64,000 nucleotides of DNA from the NCBI GenBank assembly GCA_905182995.1, contig CAJJDP010000036.1, positions 202,332-266,331 of the forward strand, written 5' to 3'. Below are positions 1-11,022 of the stretch, one piece after another. The position numbers and the translations under genes were made by a program. Each line of letters opens with the position of its first letter. Within the stretch, counting starts at the first letter, position 1. Source of the DNA: Paramecium octaurelia. Taxonomy: Eukaryota; Ciliophora; Oligohymenophorea; Peniculida; Parameciidae. The notes beneath the pieces were generated by a model, which saw only the letters and a list, made by a program, of their open reading frames with translations, was not told where the DNA came from and searched no databases.

Positions 1-38
<38 letters not shown>
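1..38. repeat. (TAAA)n microsatellite at left edge
   Basis: The window opens with about nine perfect TAAA units. The unit is not a Paramecium telomere repeat (G4T2/G3T3), so this edge is low-complexity sequence and not a chromosome end. Confidence 0.9.
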
Positions 39-43
<5 letters not shown>

Positions 44-246
44 TTTAGATAAATGACTATATTATAATACGAGTAATTGATAATATCTTTAGGTTAAAAG
101 GCTTTTGAGTAGTTATTTTCCTCAGAATAGTACCTAAAATCTGGTCAAAATATTTGAATTAAGATAGATAATTGGGAAATTATTATTTTTCTTCTTTTGA
201 TTAATCCCCAATTGTATACGCCTCTTTTTCAAAGTTTAGTTTGTTT

Positions 247-621
247 ATGCATTAAATTATTTATTAATTAGTATCAAATGCATATTCATACAATTTTATA
301 TTTGTTAAGAAAGATTTTAATGACTTTTCGCCATATAGTAAAAAAATAATCTAGAAGACGTTTAATAATATCACTAAACAAACTGAAACTATTGAAAGTG
401 TTCGTGAAGAATTTGAAACGATAAAAAGTTATCTTTCACCCTTTGAATTAAAGTATAGAATTTTTTTTTGCGTAGTTTATATTAGGCATAATTAGATAGT
501 AATAATTTCTATTAAATAATAAAATTTACTGACAATTATTATAATATCCGATTATAATTATTTCACAATTTTCTAAGTAGTGTTCTTGAAATCAGAGGAA
601 AATATTTAGTTGATAATCTGA
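247..621 (+). CDS. Hypothetical ORF upstream of hexosaminidase
   Basis: A TGA-only reading frame stays open from about 109 to the TGA at 619-621; the first in-frame ATG is at 247, giving 124 codons. The central part (about residues 25-75) is polar with plausible composition, including the run ETIESVREEFETIKSY. The frame then becomes very hydrophobic and isoleucine-rich, which looks less like a real C-terminus. I recognise no family. It may be an exon of a larger gene, a decayed fragment, or a chance frame, since AT-rich DNA with one stop codon produces frames this long by chance. Confidence 0.28.
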
Positions 622-769
622 TTAGAATCTCATATTGAAACCGGAGAGAATGTATTCATAATGAAGAAATAAAACATAATTTCAATCACAATTTTTTTCA
701 ACAAACACTTTAAATCAAAATCAATAATTACATGAATATTTTGATAATTAGTTTTTTAATATTTGATTA

Positions 770-2442
770 ATGATATTTATTTAATTGCTTTTGTTAGCTG
801 TGAATGCCATAATGCCAATTCCTATTTCAATCTCATAAGGTTATTAAACAGCCAGAATTTCTAGAATATGCGAAGTCAAATTTTTTTCCACTTAAGAATT
901 TCCGGACCATATCGTAAAATTATTGCTTCATTATCATGAATTAATAACATATGATGAGGATTGTGATTTTGAGGAATCTATTCAGAATACTAATATAAAA
1001 ATTGAAGGAGCTTTGAAATTTGAGATTAGTATAAAAAACTAAGAGCAATTATATTGGGTTACAAGTACAAATGAAGAAGCTTATGAGCTGTAAATAGATG
1101 AAAACTTAAATGTGAAGATATAAGCAAACAATCATTGGGGTTTAGCTAGAGCTCTTGATACCGTAAATCAACTGGCAATAAATAATGAAATTTAGAATGT
1201 AATCTAAATAAATATGATATTAGTTACCTATATATATAAGTGATGAACCATAGTATGTTCATAGAGGAATTATGATAGACACAGCTAGAAACTTTTTACC
1301 TGTAAAATTAATTAAGAGAACAATAGATGCTTTGGTAATTAATAAATTAAATGTATTGCATTGGCATATTACAGATGATGAAAGTTTTCCATTGCTTTTA
1401 AGTAAATATAGTTAAATAACTAATAATTCTAAATTTTGGAAGGATGGGTTTTTTACAAAACAAGATGTATAAGAAATTATTGAATATGCTTCAATCAGAG
1501 CAGTTCAGATTATACCTGAAGTAGACACACCAGCACATGTTCATTCTTGGGGTATATCTCCAGATTTATAATCAATTGTCATAACATGTGATACGAATAT
1601 CAAACAATATGGATAATTAGACCCCACTTTAGATTAAACATATGAAGTCTTAACATCTATTCTATAAGATATAGATGATATGTTTCATAAAGTATAATTC
1701 ATTCATTTTGGTGGTGATGAAGCTAGTATTTAATGTTTTGAATAAAAACCATCAATTAAAGAATTCATGACATAAAATGGAATTTCAAATTATTTTGATC
1801 TTTAAGCATATTATAGAAAAAAATAAAAAGACATTTGGAAAAATTAAATTAAATCTCAAAAGAAAATAATTTATTGGTATAATAAAAAAGATTAGCTTCC
1901 AGCTGATTAAGATGACATCATTTAATGGTGGGGTCTTTCTTCCTAGCTTAATGAAGTGAAAGGCCGGTCCAATTAATTCATACTAAGTGATTACCATCCC
2001 TTATATTTGGATACTGGAGTTGGGAATGCTTTTGGGGATAGATATGATAAATATTAAGGATGGAAAGATGTTTATAAGTGGAACCCAAGTATTCCACATA
2101 ATTTTTAAGGAACTATATTGGGGGGTGAAAGTCTTCTTTGGGGTGAAACTAATAACTAAAATACTCACTTCTAAAAATTATTTTTAAGATCTTCAATTTT
2201 AGCTGACACGTAAATAAAATTTGTATAATAGTTTATGGAACCCAGACTAAAAGCAAGATGAATTATTTCCAAAATTCGCAAAGAGATTAAGTGACATGGA
2301 GGATAGAATGAACAAATATGATTTCCCTGTCTCTCCATTTACTCATAGTTATTGTAAAAGACAACTAGATTTATGTTTTCCAGAGTCTTATTCAACAAAA
2401 TTAAAATTGTTCTTCATGTTTGTTATAGTTTATTTAATATGA
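770..2442 (+). CDS. Beta-N-acetylhexosaminidase, GH20 family
   Basis: Predicted 541 aa after removing introns 1199-1223 (25 nt) and 2210-2231 (22 nt); the spliced length is an exact multiple of three. The start at 770 gives a short hydrophobic leader ([13 protein letters not shown]), fitting a secreted or lysosomal enzyme. GH20 hallmarks are clear: [28 protein letters not shown], the [12 protein letters not shown] strand, and HFGGDEAS carrying the catalytic Asp-Glu pair. The C-terminal part has WWGLSS and GGESLLWGE as expected. Family members remove terminal GlcNAc or GalNAc from glycoconjugates in digestive vacuoles or lysosomes. Bases 1237-1929 recur exactly after the assembly gap at 2633, at the head of a second hexosaminidase. 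Confidence 0.93.
1237..1929 (+). repeat. Exact 693-bp direct repeat, copy 1
   Basis: Inside the first hexosaminidase. Copy 2 is 2634-3326, offset 1397. By eye the copies are identical base for base, then diverge abruptly at 1930/3327 into clearly different paralogous 3' ends. Confidence 0.88.
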
Positions 2443-2632
2443 AACTGCGTTTCAATATATACAAATTTATTCTAAGGATATCATAATAAAGAGAAAAAGT
2501 TTCACTTTAACAAGGCATTGAGTTGGTGTATTTTATTAAAAATGAATGGAAGAATTTAATTAGTGTTCAATTTTCATTTTTTTATTCTCCCTACTAATCT
2601 ATAAAGAGTTTTATTTTTTATTAAATATGATA

Positions 2633-2633
2633 N
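2633..2633. other. Assembly gap marker (single N)
   Basis: A lone n. Sequence right of it restarts inside a hexosaminidase gene with no 5' end, so a contig join of unknown true length is likely. Confidence 0.9.
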
Positions 2634-3326
2634 TAAGTGATGAACCATAGTATGTTCATAGAGGAATTATGATAGACACAGCTAGAAACTTTTTACCTGT
2701 AAAATTAATTAAGAGAACAATAGATGCTTTGGTAATTAATAAATTAAATGTATTGCATTGGCATATTACAGATGATGAAAGTTTTCCATTGCTTTTAAGT
2801 AAATATAGTTAAATAACTAATAATTCTAAATTTTGGAAGGATGGGTTTTTTACAAAACAAGATGTATAAGAAATTATTGAATATGCTTCAATCAGAGCAG
2901 TTCAGATTATACCTGAAGTAGACACACCAGCACATGTTCATTCTTGGGGTATATCTCCAGATTTATAATCAATTGTCATAACATGTGATACGAATATCAA
3001 ACAATATGGATAATTAGACCCCACTTTAGATTAAACATATGAAGTCTTAACATCTATTCTATAAGATATAGATGATATGTTTCATAAAGTATAATTCATT
3101 CATTTTGGTGGTGATGAAGCTAGTATTTAATGTTTTGAATAAAAACCATCAATTAAAGAATTCATGACATAAAATGGAATTTCAAATTATTTTGATCTTT
3201 AAGCATATTATAGAAAAAAATAAAAAGACATTTGGAAAAATTAAATTAAATCTCAAAAGAAAATAATTTATTGGTATAATAAAAAAGATTAGCTTCCAGC
3301 TGATTAAGATGACATCATTTAATGGT
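2634..3326 (+). repeat. Exact 693-bp direct repeat, copy 2
   Basis: Identical to 1237-1929. It begins directly after the N and ends where the paralog-specific sequence starts. Confidence 0.88.
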
Positions 3327-3822
3327 AGGGTTAAACTAAAGAACTTTAAGACCTAAAACTCAAGACAAATAAAATTATTTTAAGCGATTATGATCCATTA
3401 TCACTGGATATTGGTCTAGGAGATTCTTATGGTGATGTAGATGATTTTTATATGAGTTGGAAAGATGTTTATAGTTGGGTTCCGAAGCTACCAGATGACT
3501 ATAAAGGATAGATTTTAGGAGCTGAAGCACTCTTGTGGGGATTTACAAATAATCGAAATACACATTTTTAAAAATTATTCCTAAGATCGTCAATTTTAGG
3601 GGATATGTATTAATTTTTTATCAAACTAGTTTATGGAATTCAAATTCTAAACAATCTGAATACTTTTGGTCTTTTACTCAAAGGCTGAGCGAAACGGAAG
3701 ATAGAATGAATAAATATAAATTTCCTGTGTCCCCATTTACTAGTGGTTATTGTAAAATTTAAACCTAATTGTGCTTTCCATATTTTTATAAAATCTAATA
3801 AAACGATACTGCCAAAAATTGA
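2634..3822 (+). CDS. Second GH20 beta-hexosaminidase, 5' end missing at gap
   Basis: The frame enters at the gap, runs through one 23-nt intron (3607-3629) and stops at TGA 3820-3822, giving 388 codons. Its first 693 bp are identical to the upstream gene and include the HFGGDEAS catalytic motif. From 3327 on it is a different paralog: it reads [18 protein letters not shown] where the first gene has a different sequence, and both continue to [17 protein letters not shown] and the shared FPVSPF...GYCK region. The first exon and leader are absent because of the join. Real tandem paralogs with converted or near-identical heads are possible, and so is a chimeric contig start. Confidence 0.8.
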
Positions 3823-4136
3823 TAATTATTAAATTACTGTATTGAAATTGGTATTTAAATTTAATCATTCAATGCTTTATACATTTCTCTTGAAATGATT
3901 TTTCGTTTTTGACAATTTTTGTTTAAAATTTGTATTAACTTCTTAAAAACTACTATTTCACAATGTTTGAGATTATACAAAATATAAGATATTATTAAAA
4001 AATTAACTATAAATTATAATAAAAAAATTGACTTTAAGAATGTTGCTAAAATGAAAAAGACATTCTCAGCTTTTTATATATTCAGAAATATTAAAATATC
4101 TTTTAAATTGTAGGTTATTAAATTAATATTAATAAA
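3823..4136. other. Intergenic, nothing recognised
   Basis: AT-rich spacer between convergent genes; no coding frame with plausible composition. Confidence 0.6.
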
Positions 4137-6977
4137 TCATTTTTATTATAATTATTTTTTTGAAAACTCTCTAAGAATCTAAAAATATTAATATGATTGT
4201 TCTTTGGTTCCCCCAAATTTTTCAGGAAATCCATTGTATTTCATTTCCGCTTATTTAAATAATTCATCATTTGAATAACCCTATTCAATATTTTGTAAGA
4301 CAAATCCATGAAATCCTCTGGGATAAAGATCCTACCAATTATGTAAATGCTTTCTAAAAACATAAATTTCCATTGGCTATAAATAAAATGGGCATTTTTT
4401 GGCCATGCAGCAATTTTTGGTAATTCCCATGGCTTCATTAAAGACAATCTATTGGAAATTCACTCCTTTTTTTTCACATTCCTCAATTAACTCTTATTTT
4501 GTAAATGGAGCAATAATTATATGAGTTTCTAAATAAATCTATAAGTATTTCTCTTCCATTTACTATCTTAAATAATCTAAATTATTATATTGCTGTTCAT
4601 TAAGAGAAATTAATTGCTTGATTTAATCATCAGCTGTAAAATCTATTGGTTTGGTCAGTACTTCATGTTATTTGTTATTGAATACATGACTAAAATAATA
4701 TTTGTACTAGCTGATATCAAATTATTTTTTTAAAACTAATTAGTAAAGACATTCGATTGTTTTGAAATCAAATTTTGAGTCAACGTTATAAAGTATATTA
4801 TCATTAATTTCAATAGATGAATCTACTTAAAAGGCTGACTCTTTTATGACTTTCTTAAAATCTTTTTTTAAAGAATATCTAAAATCTTTTAAATACAAGC
4901 ACTTTTAGAAATATTTTTCAAGGTATTCTTTTTATTTGATTTCACCTTCCTTGCTTAATTGGGTTTTAAAGCAAGAATTTTTGATTTAAGGATTTCTGGA
5001 GTAAAATATAGAAATACTATAGACAATTAAGTCTTTAATATATTTCTCAAAGTCTTAAACCTAAATCAATCCACTTCTAAATGCATAAAATATATAGATT
5101 ATAGCTTTTGACAAAGAAATGAATTGTTCATACTCTTAATCTTTTCCCTACAAAGCCTAAGCAGTTTGATTAATTATTTTATTTAAATAATCTTCAAATT
5201 ATTTAGTTCCACTATAAATAATTTTAATAGTGGTATAAATCAACTCTAAATGTTCAAATTTCCATTAAGTATCTGGCTCTTATAAAATATATGTTAGTGA
5301 GTTAGCCAGCAATGCTAAATATGATTCTTCATAAAGTGTATCTACATTTTATTACACCATAAAGGTCATGAGCAACTTAATAATTCTTGATCTTAAAATT
5401 GGTTATAAATCTTGATCTGTTTCGTTGAACAAAGGAAGTATACAATTTATTTCTTCCTGTTATTAGCCTCCTACATTTAATTGAACCTAAAAGTTATTTT
5501 TAATCAAATAACCAGAGTCTATTACTTTATTTTGCTTTGCAAAATTGATGACATTTACCAACCATGGATTTACTTGAGATCCTTCAAATCTTTTAACTTT
5601 TATACCTTGTCCAATCAATGGGAAGGTTTCTGCAAAATCATATTGAGATTTAATGTATTTCATTGATTCTTCCATTTATACAGGATCCCTTAATATATCT
5701 CTAAAATTTTCAAGTGTGATAACTGATCTTTCTTATCCTTGATCATTTTACTAGTTAAATTGTGTATTTTTAAGAATTTCGATAAATTCTTATTTAATAA
5801 TTTAAAATTCTTCTATTGTAATTCCTTTGAGAGCTAAAGCTTTTTATAAATGTTTTCCTGTAATTGTGCCAATCATCAATCTTTTTGCTTATTCAAATTC
5901 GCTCAATTATTTTGGATCTACTCCTTTCATTAGAGCCTCAATTTCATTTATAAAAAATAAAAGTTTTGTGCAATACTTATAAACAAATCCCTCTTTAGCT
6001 CTAACGTGGAATGATTTATCCGAGTTCAGGATATCATTCTAAGTAATTGTTAAAATATCAAATCCTAATTTTGCATTAAGATGACCAATAATTCTCCTCA
6101 TAATATCTAAACATTATTAGCATTATTCAGGTAATTATTACTTTTATTGAATAATTTTGAGTTATAGATTTTAAACCCATGATCTAAAAATATCAATAGC
6201 ATCTTCAATAGTAATTTAATCTTCTTTTATGCTGTCCAATTGAATATTCAATCCATCACTAATTATTTTAAGATCATTCTTATAACATATACACCATTAA
6301 CCTTCAAATACTTCTTTAGTGATTTACTCATCATAAGGGTACAAATTAACATATTAATTTAGCTACAAAACTCTAGCAGGGTAGAAATATGATTTCATGG
6401 TTTCAAATTTGTTAAAAAAGGCCTACTCACTTGAGTATTCTATTAAATAGATGGCAGGTATTTGAGGATCTCCTCTATGATAAAGTTCTCTTAAATTCAT
6501 TGCTAGATTAGTGGGAAAACCTTTTTCAACTCCTAAGCATATGAAATTAATGCGATGATTCAACAAGTTACCTTTGAGTTGATTTTTCATTCTGGTATCC
6601 AAAGTTTTTACTGAATTATCCTACCCATCACTAATGAATATCACCGTTATATTATTCTGTACAGGAACATTAGCTAATTGTTTTTCAAATTCAACGAAAG
6701 CAGGAACGATTTCAGTTCCACCTCCTCCGTGTCTACCAATATCTGAATTTAGCTCTTTATTATCTTTCAATACTGTTGGGTTATTTGAGAATGTAATTGC
6801 AATTAAATTATCCTTAGGAATACTCTTATTCCAGAAATTAGCCAACCATCCCCAACAATTACTCATAGAACCTGAAGCATCAATTACTCCAATAATTGTG
6901 AGATTTCCTTTATTAATTGTTGCTGTTTTCTCATTCTTTGTTAATTCCTCTAAAAAAGGAATTTTGTATAGATTCAT
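4137..6977 (-). CDS. VWA-domain protein (946 aa)
   Basis: A single intronless frame of 946 codons on the minus strand, from ATG at 6977 to TGA at 4137-4139. Residues about 25-200 form a von Willebrand factor A domain: GVIDASGSMS is the MIDAS metal-binding DxSGS motif, a GGGTEI segment supplies the second MIDAS loop, and ITVIFISDGQDN closes the fold. No signal peptide or membrane helix is seen. The rest is long and helical, with a Cys/Trp-containing segment near the C-terminus (KNCCMAKKCPFY and later LYPRGFHGF). VWA domains bind partner proteins in a metal-dependent way; large VWA families of unknown role are common in ciliates. No specific function can be assigned. Confidence 0.88.
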
Positions 6978-7075
6978 ATTATTCTAATCCATTTAAAATA
7001 TATGATTTATGAAAAATAAAGTTGTGTTTTAAACTCTGAATTAATTCTTTCATAATAGTAATTATATATATATTG

Positions 7076-7549
7076 TCATTATTATAATAATTATTATAAA
7101 GCTGTGATATCCATTTATAAATTCATTATTTTATCTTATATAACTTCATCTAATAAGCTTTATACAATTTTATTTGGTTGATTTGGCTTTAATTCCTCCT
7201 TTTATTAAATTAATTTGAGTTCTTTTAACTTTTTTTATTTCTAGCTTATCATATCAGCAATTTCATGATTTGGCTCAAAGAATTCCTGATCTGAATATGT
7301 TGAATAAAAGTTTGATTAAGCTTTATACGAATTCTATTTAATGGAATCATTTTCATTTCTAAGAAACTAATTTTCCATAATTAGTTAATTCACTATATTG
7401 TCTAAGCTTAAAATTTATTGGGTCAGCTATTGATTGGCTTAATAGGTATCTTTATTGTCATTCAAAAGACGAGCTATTTAAGTGTCTTAATAGATGCATT
7501 TTTCTTCAAAATCCTTCAATTATTATTTTAGTTATTCTTATTCATTCAT
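7076..7549 (-). CDS. Small coiled-coil protein (157 aa)
   Basis: Intronless frame, 158 codons including TGA at 7076-7078; start ATG at 7549. The sequence is rich in Gln, Glu, Lys and Leu with heptad-like spacing (LKQQLKDFEEKC, LTQQILSLDNIVNQL, LKELKLIQQKEEL), so it is very likely a coiled coil. No family recognised. It sits about 100 bp upstream of the start of the VWA gene on the same strand. Confidence 0.72.
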
Positions 7550-7748
7550 TTGTAATTTAAAATTCTAACATTTTATTATGTTTTATTTTATTAAATATAA
7601 ATATTAACTAATGATGTTCAAAGCTTTAATTAAAGTGAATTAAAAAAGAAGTAAGCTCTAAAATCAAAACCAATATAATTATAAGCCAAGATAAGCATTA
7701 TTGAAAGTAACCAGTGAATTTATTACCAAAACATAATATATATAATAC

Positions 7749-8123
7749 TCATTGTTCGGTTTTGAGTCTTCTGGACACCTTCATTTCGTTGTAAAAATGA
7801 CTTTTTGGTTATTCTTGTCTTAGTTTTTATACAATATTTCTAATTTTTTCTTTTGAAGGTTGACTTTGAGATTTAACAGATTGAGTTAGTTCGCCCTCCT
7901 CATGTTAGATTACTTTGAGTTTTTTAATTTGATTAGTAAAAGTTAACATTTTGGTTTCTAATCGTGGTGATATTTAAATATAGTAGTCTTCTTTGGATGA
8001 TTCAGTTTTAAGGCTTTTTGGTGAATCTGAATGATTATTCAAACTATTGTTTAGTGATTTTTTCACATTGTTGCTTTTCTTCATCATAGTTAAATTCATT
8101 GAGTTTTTAATACTATATGACAT
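7749..8123 (-). CDS. Small basic Ser/Lys/Asn-rich protein (124 aa)
   Basis: Intronless frame from ATG 8123 to TGA 7749-7751. The N-terminus is rich in Ser, Asn and Lys (SLNNSLNNHSDSPKS); the middle has IKKLKVIQHEEGEL and the end is basic (FYNEMKVSRRLKTEQ). No known domain. It lies upstream of the 157-aa coiled-coil gene on the same strand. Composition is compatible with a cytoskeleton-associated or regulatory protein, but that is only a guess. Confidence 0.6.
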
Positions 8124-8308
8124 GTAAGGTTTAAATCTTGTTTATTTTTAATTAATTATTAATCTCTTTAAATTGGCTATTCTTCCCTTATTAATTTAAG
8201 TTTATTTAATGATTCTAGTATTTTCAGATGTATTTTGAATTTATATGGTTTAGATTTTGCATATTTGTAAAATATAAGAATCAATTATTGCAAAAGTTAA
8301 TTAATAAA

Positions 8309-8848
8309 ATGGAACTAATTTTTTAAACTTAAGGTTCACTATCCCAGAACTACTTAGTAAATGGTATTTAAATCAAAAATAGAGTCTATTCTGTAACTTT
8401 GTTTTGTGAATTTTATGCATAAATACAAAAATATTCAATAGCGAAAAATGATTAATTTCAGAAAGGAGTATATCAACACTCTTAGAATGAATATTTTCTA
8501 TAAAAAATTGAAATGATTTCATTTTTTATTATTGAGTTTTTCATTATCAATATTGTAGAATTAAATTCTTAGACTCAAGAATTGATCCTTTTATTTTTAT
8601 TTTTTATATTAAATTGGTAGAATTAAACATTCCTTATATTTAATTTTATAAATTGTGGTAAGCTGTTGGAATTATGCTGTCTTAGACTAATAGACTGGAA
8701 TAATAATATTCCTTATAAAATTCAAAATTTTTTAGAAAGGGAAATTCCAAAGAGTGAGAAGTAATACTTAAAATTCAAATTTGAATACCAACATCTGACC
8801 ATTCTTTTTCTAAAGGAAATATCTTTTATTTTTGTAATTCCATTTTGA
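8309..8848 (+). CDS. Hypothetical protein (179 aa)
   Basis: TGA-only frame from ATG 8309 to TGA 8846-8848 with no intron. It is rich in Ile, Phe, Leu and Gln. The segment ISFFIIEFFIINIVEL and the following LILLFLFFILNW are hydrophobic enough for one or two membrane helices. It converges on the CFAP95-like gene with a spacer under 100 bp. No family recognised; a chance frame is possible. Confidence 0.45.
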
Positions 8849-8941
8849 TAATAAGTATCATTTAATAAATGAAATTGATATCTATAATTTATATGAAGGT
8901 ACTTATTAGCATAATATAATAATAGCTATTAAAATTAATAT

Positions 8942-10013
8942 TCATTTTCTTGTAATTGGTTTATTCATAATTCTTGTGACATCACTTCTGATATGTCTAA
9001 ATTAACCAGGATCAGTGTATTTAGAATGTAAAGTGTAGACACCATCTAGATTTCATAATTTGTAGAATTACCTCCTAATGGCAAACTGGTAGCAATATCA
9101 TGTGGATGAACTTAACTAGAATTTTTTTTATAATTGTCCATACTGCTTTACCTTAAGTTATTTTAGGCAGTTGTCAATCCTGCATCTCCACAATGAATCC
9201 ATTGCCTTTGCACTTGAGTATTTTCTTTGGGATCGATGGCTAAACTTAGATAAAGGATTGATACAGTCTCTATATTTTTCACCTGTAATGACCGAAGTCA
9301 TTTTCAAACCTTAATCAAAGGGATCTCTCTCTCTACAACCAGTTGCTAATGGCTTCTTCTTTTTATCAGTCAGAATTTCTGCCACATTATTTTCAGGTTA
9401 TTGAAAGGATTATTAGTATGTAGTAATGGCATAAAATTTATTATGTTATTCGGGATGGTTTCGGAATGTGGAACCAAAATCTGTATAATTTTGATGTACT
9501 GCTCGATCAACCAATATTTATTGCATATTTGTTTGGTCTAATTGTTTAATTGATTTAGCTCCTGAAGTTTATGCAACTGTTGTATTACATTCTGGGAAGT
9601 TAACTTTATCAGCATTAGTTTTAATCAAAGATCTGCAATCTCCTAATTACATATTCTGAATATTTTTAGCATCAAACTTTGTTTAAAATTCAGTTCTGAA
9701 TTCTCTCTTACGAATTATTTATATAATTATACATATCCATCATCTGGCACTATGATCTCTTTAGTAATATAGGGAGGATTGCGATTCACTCTTGGTAAAG
9801 GAAGTAAACACCCATTATCTCCTGGAATGGAAATGCCTTCCTCAACTCCTCTTAACTGAATATATGTTAAAATCAATTACTGATTTTGTAGCATTAGGAT
9901 CTCTTTGTAATTATTGAGGAGCCAGTCTGTCTTCATACCAGTTGGCTAAATTATCCTTAGAAAATACCCATTAAAGCAGTTTTATTATACTCAACTTCAT
10001 TTGGCCTTCGCAT
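8942..10013 (-). CDS. CFAP95 (C9orf135)-like ciliary protein
   Basis: Predicted 315 aa after splicing five introns at 9946-9967, 9856-9880, 9707-9732, 9240-9264 and 9046-9071 (22-26 nt); the spliced length is an exact multiple of three. The intron at 9707-9732 would end AAG, not the usual TAG. The segment FGSTFRNHPEQHNKFYAITT resembles the FGxxFxxHPxxxxKxxAxTTY stretch I recall from CFAP95, a protein inside doublet microtubules. Short conserved turns rich in Asn, Pro and Trp, with no membrane helix, fit a microtubule inner protein. The C-terminus is basic (DVTRIMNKPITRK). The exon structure is solid; the family name is tentative. Confidence 0.62.
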
Positions 10014-11022
10014 TGATATTATTAATTTATTTATATATTGAAAATATATTAGATCTGCATAATGTAATAAAAGCAATTCAATTTTTATTATCATAAACTT
10101 TACACTAATTTAATTGAATTATCTTTCAATAAGATAAATGCTATTGAATTCAAATAAATAAAATAAGTTACAAACTATTTAATAAATAGAAAATGATAGC
10201 TATTTAAATAGTGTATTTCTTACAAGTTACTAAGTTACTGAATCTAAAGAAATTCACATTATATGACTATGGACCTAATTTTTTTAGAAACCTGATTCCG
10301 CTAAAGAATATACTTATTTCAACCATTGAATATATATAAGATAAGGCCATCTTAATCAGTGTTCATTCCTAAATTTAATTTAATCATTTTAAAATATTGA
10401 CATTATCTCCAAAATGTAATACTAAAAAAATATTGTAATTAATTATCTTAAAAAGAACTGATTAAAAATCATAATTTAATAAAGATTAAATAATTATAAC
10501 TAGAAATTGAGAGTCCAGCTGTCCAAAATATTTAATCTTTATACTTACTAAAATTTATTGATTGTTCTGATGAAATAAAATACAATAAATACTAGATTTA
10601 AAATTTAGAACTTGAAAGTTTCTTTAGGTTATTTAAATAATTGATTTTGGAGAGATAGATACAGTTGTAAAAATGATAGAAGGAGCCCTAACTAGTAATT
10701 CTTTGTATGTTTAATTTTGCTTACTTTATTTTTGTTATAAGTATTTTTGTATTCTCTGTTATATACTAATTATTTTTTAAACATAATTCTATGTAGAATG
10801 AATATGATAATCTACAGGGCCTACTGCTAAATTAGTAATTCGAGTGGTTATTTGCAAAATCAAAAATCTAGTTATCTTTTGACTTTTTAGCAGGTATGAA
10901 TCAGACAAACAAGACTATGGTTATAACAAAGAATTATGCTTATTGTTTATTTATTGGCATTTCTCATGTTGTAATTTTATTAGTTTTTGAATTGTATAAA
11001 ATAAATTAATAAATAAAATAAA
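10014..11022. other. Long intergenic stretch, nothing recognised
   Basis: About 1 kb of AT-rich sequence between divergent genes. Short TGA-only frames exist (for example one of about 40 codons from 10675), but none has convincing composition or introns. It presumably holds the promoters of both flanking genes. Confidence 0.5.

Noticed and set aside
1-38. Telomere repeat at the left edge
   Set aside because: The unit is TAAA, not a G-rich ciliate telomere repeat or its complement.
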